Positions 62,501 to 64,000 of a DNA stretch of 64,000 nt are shown piece by piece (the first letter of the stretch is position 1; every line of letters begins with the position of its first letter). The notes beneath the pieces are model-generated. The model was not told the origin of the DNA. It did not search any database and saw nothing but the letters and a program-made list of their open reading frames with translations. Source of the stretch: an uncultured Clostridia bacterium (GTDB lineage: Bacteria > Bacillota > Clostridia > TANB77 > CAG-508); NCBI GenBank assembly GCA_944386685.1, contig CALXCA010000003.1, positions 1 to 64,000 on the forward strand, written 5' to 3'. The translations under genes were made by a program, and so were the position numbers.

Positions 62501-63091
62501 TTCTGTAATTATGTCATTAATTCTTAAAACATTTAATTTAGTTTGTTCTAATTTTTTTTCTGACTCTTCTTTTCTGGTTCTATATTTTACAATTCCTGCA
62601 GCTTCTTCAAATATATGTCTTCTATCTTCAGATTTGTTACTTAGTATTTCGTCTATTTTTCCTTGTCCTATAATTGAATATCCATCTCTTCCTATTCCTG
62701 TGTCCATAAATAATTCAACTACATCTTTTAATCTACATGGAGCCTTATTTATATAATATCCTGTTTCTCCGCTTCTGTATATTTTTCTTGTTATTGTAAC
62801 TTCTGAAAATTCTATTGGAAGTGTTCCATCTGTGTTATCAAATACTAAAGAGGCTTCTGCAAAGCCTAATGATTTTCTATTTTGTGTTCCTGCAAATATA
62901 ACATCTTGTGTTTTAGCTCCTCTTAGAGACTTCATACTTTGCTCTCCTAAAATCCATTTTATACAGTCTGCTATATTGCTTTTACCAGAACCATTTGGTC
63001 CTATTACACTTGTTATTCCTGGCATTAGTTCTATTACTGTTTTGTCTGCAAATGATTTAAATCCTTGCATTTCTAATCTTTTTAAATACAT
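59540..63091 (-). CDS. smc: SMC chromosome condensation ATPase
   Basis: 1183 residues from ATG 63091 (AGGTGA upstream; a GTG at 63100 overlaps it). Head: MYLKRLEMQGFKSFADKT, Walker A GPNGSGKSN (about 32-40) and QSMKSLRGAK. Two long coiled coils (about 165-500 and 670-1010) surround a hinge with MYGVIANLI, NLGRASFLPIS and SGSMTGGS. C-terminal head: signature LLSGGEKAFTA and Walker B FCVLDEIEAALDD. Works with ScpA and ScpB to organise the chromosome. Complete and full length. Confidence 0.97.
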   Translation of the reverse strand: MYLKRLEMQGFKSFADKTVIELMPGITSVIGPNGSGKSNIADCIKWILGEQSMKSLRGAKTQDVIFAGTQNRKSLGFAEASLVFDNTDGTLPIEFSEVTITRKIYRSGETGYYINKAPCRLKDVVELFMDTGIGRDGYSIIGQGKIDEILSNKSEDRRHIFEEAAGIVKYRTRKEESEKKLEQTKLNVLRINDIITEIEGNLEPLQQQSDKAKQYLSLKEELKNIEVGLFLYLIEKNKKDLDEIVKNEEIMKSNLNLEEGKLEKIKILKDELKEEIDEITNKIEQMQNIGFESQKQIEQYNSNINVAKNKIQSNKEIIERNKAEILELQKKVDGLKQDIEQKESRKTSLKQNKESFEKELKEKEEELAKLTKKLSSKELEIEEIKKRVEVNTDKKYELQAEISKIQANLENYDKRQKQLKQEISSQILEIDRIKIKKEDIEKEFNIIENNRNKVLKELENNEKQRDEITTKLKQFDEQINNLTNELRMKTSRHNFLVETEKEKEGYIKSVKQLLLDCEKNKELNKGMYGVIANLISVPKEYEIAIEMALGASLQNIVTETEQDAKKLIEYLRANNLGRASFLPISSVKGKKLEAIKGKKVGVIGIASDLINFDKKYEQIILNLLGRTVIVDNMQNAINLSKENNNTFRIITLEGDIINVSGSMTGGSIAKKTVNILGRSKEIEQLKQEIEKIKNEIERIEKEKQEYENSSEDILEETENLSKQLQEIEITYATEKQKLESIKENINNIQDRITKQKEEQINSEKSKAKLLEEKEKQEKEIIEITKQNQKDQEVIDEFTSSNKDSQKYIDDLNEDITNLKIFVSSFNESEASIEEMAEMLNKEIETHTKNIESKKLQIENDEKENVELLKQIEDTQKSIEDVKMQVANSGENIEKLKEDRTEKNQKLSKKEDEQTEEFRIIEDLKSQVTKLEVRKSKIEEDITEIINKMWEEYELTPNQAGDFPKPENVQNSQRKVNILRTDIRELGSVNVNSIEEYKNLKQRYDFMCEQRLDLEESMTKLRKVISEMTETMKQQFKEKFEIINKNFGEVFKELFGGGQAEVTLTDENNILESGIEITVQPPGKKLQNMTLLSGGEKAFTAIALLFAILKINPAPFCVLDEIEAALDDVNVYRYAEYLKKYTKDTQFLVITHRKGTMEVADSVYGVTMEEKGISKLLSIKLKQA

Positions 63092-63142
63092 GTTTCTCAC
63101 CTTGTTTTCTATCTGTTTCTTTGAATATATTTATTTTATATG

Positions 63143-63186
63143 AAAAAGCTAAAAATAGCAAGTTTTAATTGCATTTTTAGCTTTTA
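63143..63186 (-). terminator. Terminator upstream of smc
   Basis: AAAAGCTAAAAAT and ATTTTTAGCTTTT with a 16-base loop; lies 7 bases after the end of the thioredoxin-like gene's restored frame and ends that transcript on the minus strand. Confidence 0.75.
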
Positions 63187-63192
63187 TCAATA

Positions 63193-63970
63193 TTAATCTC
63201 TAAATGCTCTAAAGTATTGTTCATATAACTTTTCTTTTTGCTCTTCTGTTAAGTTTGAATATTGGCTTTGACCAACACTATAAAAAATTCCGGCTAATTC
63301 CTGATTTCTTTTCTAAAACTTCTCCTGACTTTGTTTTTGCAACTAAAGGTGTTGTCCAAGATTCGTTTCCTTGCGAATTTCTTGATATTAATCCTTTTTC
63401 TACTAATTGGTCTAATAATTCCTTTCTTTTTGTTTCATCTGTTACTGTCATCCCTGTATCTAAATCATAATAGTATAATTTTTGAACTCCTAAGTCTTGT
63501 AAAGCTTTTAATAAAGTTTCTATTGTTGCTCTACAATATGCACATGTTGGACTACTAAAATATATAAATGCTTCTTCATCACTATTTATTATATTTACTA
63601 GTTCTTCTATATTTACATATACAATTGGATTTGCTTCTGGAATATTTACTGTATTGTAATTTTCTCCACTTTCTGCAACTTGTGTATTATTTAGTGCTTC
63701 ATATTCTTGTTTAAACCTTTTAGAGTCTTCTGTTACTGTATATGTAGCTGGTTCTTTGTCCATTTCTTCTATGCTTGGAATTTCTATATTTGTATTTTGT
63801 GAATTTTGATTTTCATTGTTTGTATTTTCTGTGTTCGAATTGCTTATATTTTCTTTATTATTTTTTTCTTGGGATATATTCCAAATCATAATTCCTTGTG
63901 CAATCGCTAAAACAAATAATATTATTAAAATTATTATTACTATAGTTAAAACTAATTTTTTATTTTTCAT
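63193..63970 (-). pseudogene. Membrane-anchored thioredoxin-like protein, frameshifted near its end
   Basis: From ATG 63970 the frame gives an N-terminal membrane segment (about residues 5-28), an Asn/Glu/Ser-rich linker, and a thioredoxin-like domain with FIYFSSPTCAYCRATIETLL (CxxC, about 143-146) and a late YYYDLDTG. It stops early at 63278 after KKSGISRNFL. Removing one A in GGAATTAGCC (near 63298) restores SGLAGIFYSVGQSQ and a frame to a TAA at 63193-63195, a typical tail for this kind of protein. So it is either a recent loss of function or a sequencing error. AGGAAAGGAA precedes the ATG. Confidence 0.75.
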
Positions 63971-64000
63971 AAATTTTACATTCCTTTCCTCTTTTGTAGT

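Overview
The window is strongly AT-rich Firmicute DNA with Gram-positive style ribosome binding sites and the standard bacterial code (TGA is used as a stop). Its housekeeping genes (smc, uvrC, alaS, a sortase, a YtaF/MntP-type membrane protein, maf, a TsaC/Sua5-type gene, a TSCPD protein) fit an uncultured low-GC clostridium. This placement is inferred from gene content only.

Region 1 (1-24.6 kb) is the right-hand part of an integrated mobile element whose left end lies outside the window. It ends at a tyrosine integrase (23139-24329) next to a 44-bp 3' fragment of an initiator tRNA-Met gene. Next to it lie an excisionase-like gene, a replisome organiser, a DnaC-type helicase loader and a ParB-like protein. 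The rest is stacked defence cargo on the minus strand: a Hachiman pair (hamA-hamB), an AAA ATPase of the DUF4143 type, a PHP-nuclease/ABC-ATPase fusion with a small partner, a complete DpnII-type GATC restriction-modification operon carrying an extra Mrr-type endonuclease, and a five-gene operon centred on a GHKL (MORC/MutL-like) ATPase. No relaxase, coupling protein or virion gene is visible, so the class of element stays open. Two cassette junctions share a conserved unit (terminator plus a TGTCGAAA box), and the integrase promoter is nearly a copy of another element promoter with paired GTTAAC sites.

Region 2 (24.6-31.3 kb) is accessory. It holds a frame-broken HEPN/ApeA-like gene, an ASCH protein, decayed intergenic sequence, a plus-strand run of small enzymes (2H phosphoesterase, a P-loop kinase with an in-frame stop, a pyrophosphatase-VOC fusion, two acetyltransferases) and an unknown 250-residue protein.

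Region 3 (31.4-34.4 kb) is core-like: NUDIX, Maf, TSCPD, TsaC/Sua5.

Region 4 (34.4-47.2 kb) is accessory again. A four-gene minus-strand operon encodes a 1918-residue protein (possible ADP-ribosyltransferase-like N-terminus, SF2 helicase, long G-F/Y-D-x-D-G repeat array, coiled coil), two small proteins with amphipathic helices, and an 817-residue protein with a HopA1-like segment and an internal duplication. This is my best candidate for an undescribed system. It is followed by a strikingly GC-rich MYG1-family gene of foreign origin and a UvrD-like helicase with an inserted nuclease-like domain.

Region 5 (47.4-64 kb) is mostly chromosomal: a NUDIX-GNAT fusion, sortase, HIT, alanyl-tRNA synthetase, pseudouridine synthase, methyltransferase, patatin, uvrC, a type I toxin-antitoxin-like locus, MntP/YtaF, a LOG-family protein, a 232-bp near-perfect inverted repeat, smc, and a frameshifted thioredoxin-like lipoprotein or membrane protein gene.
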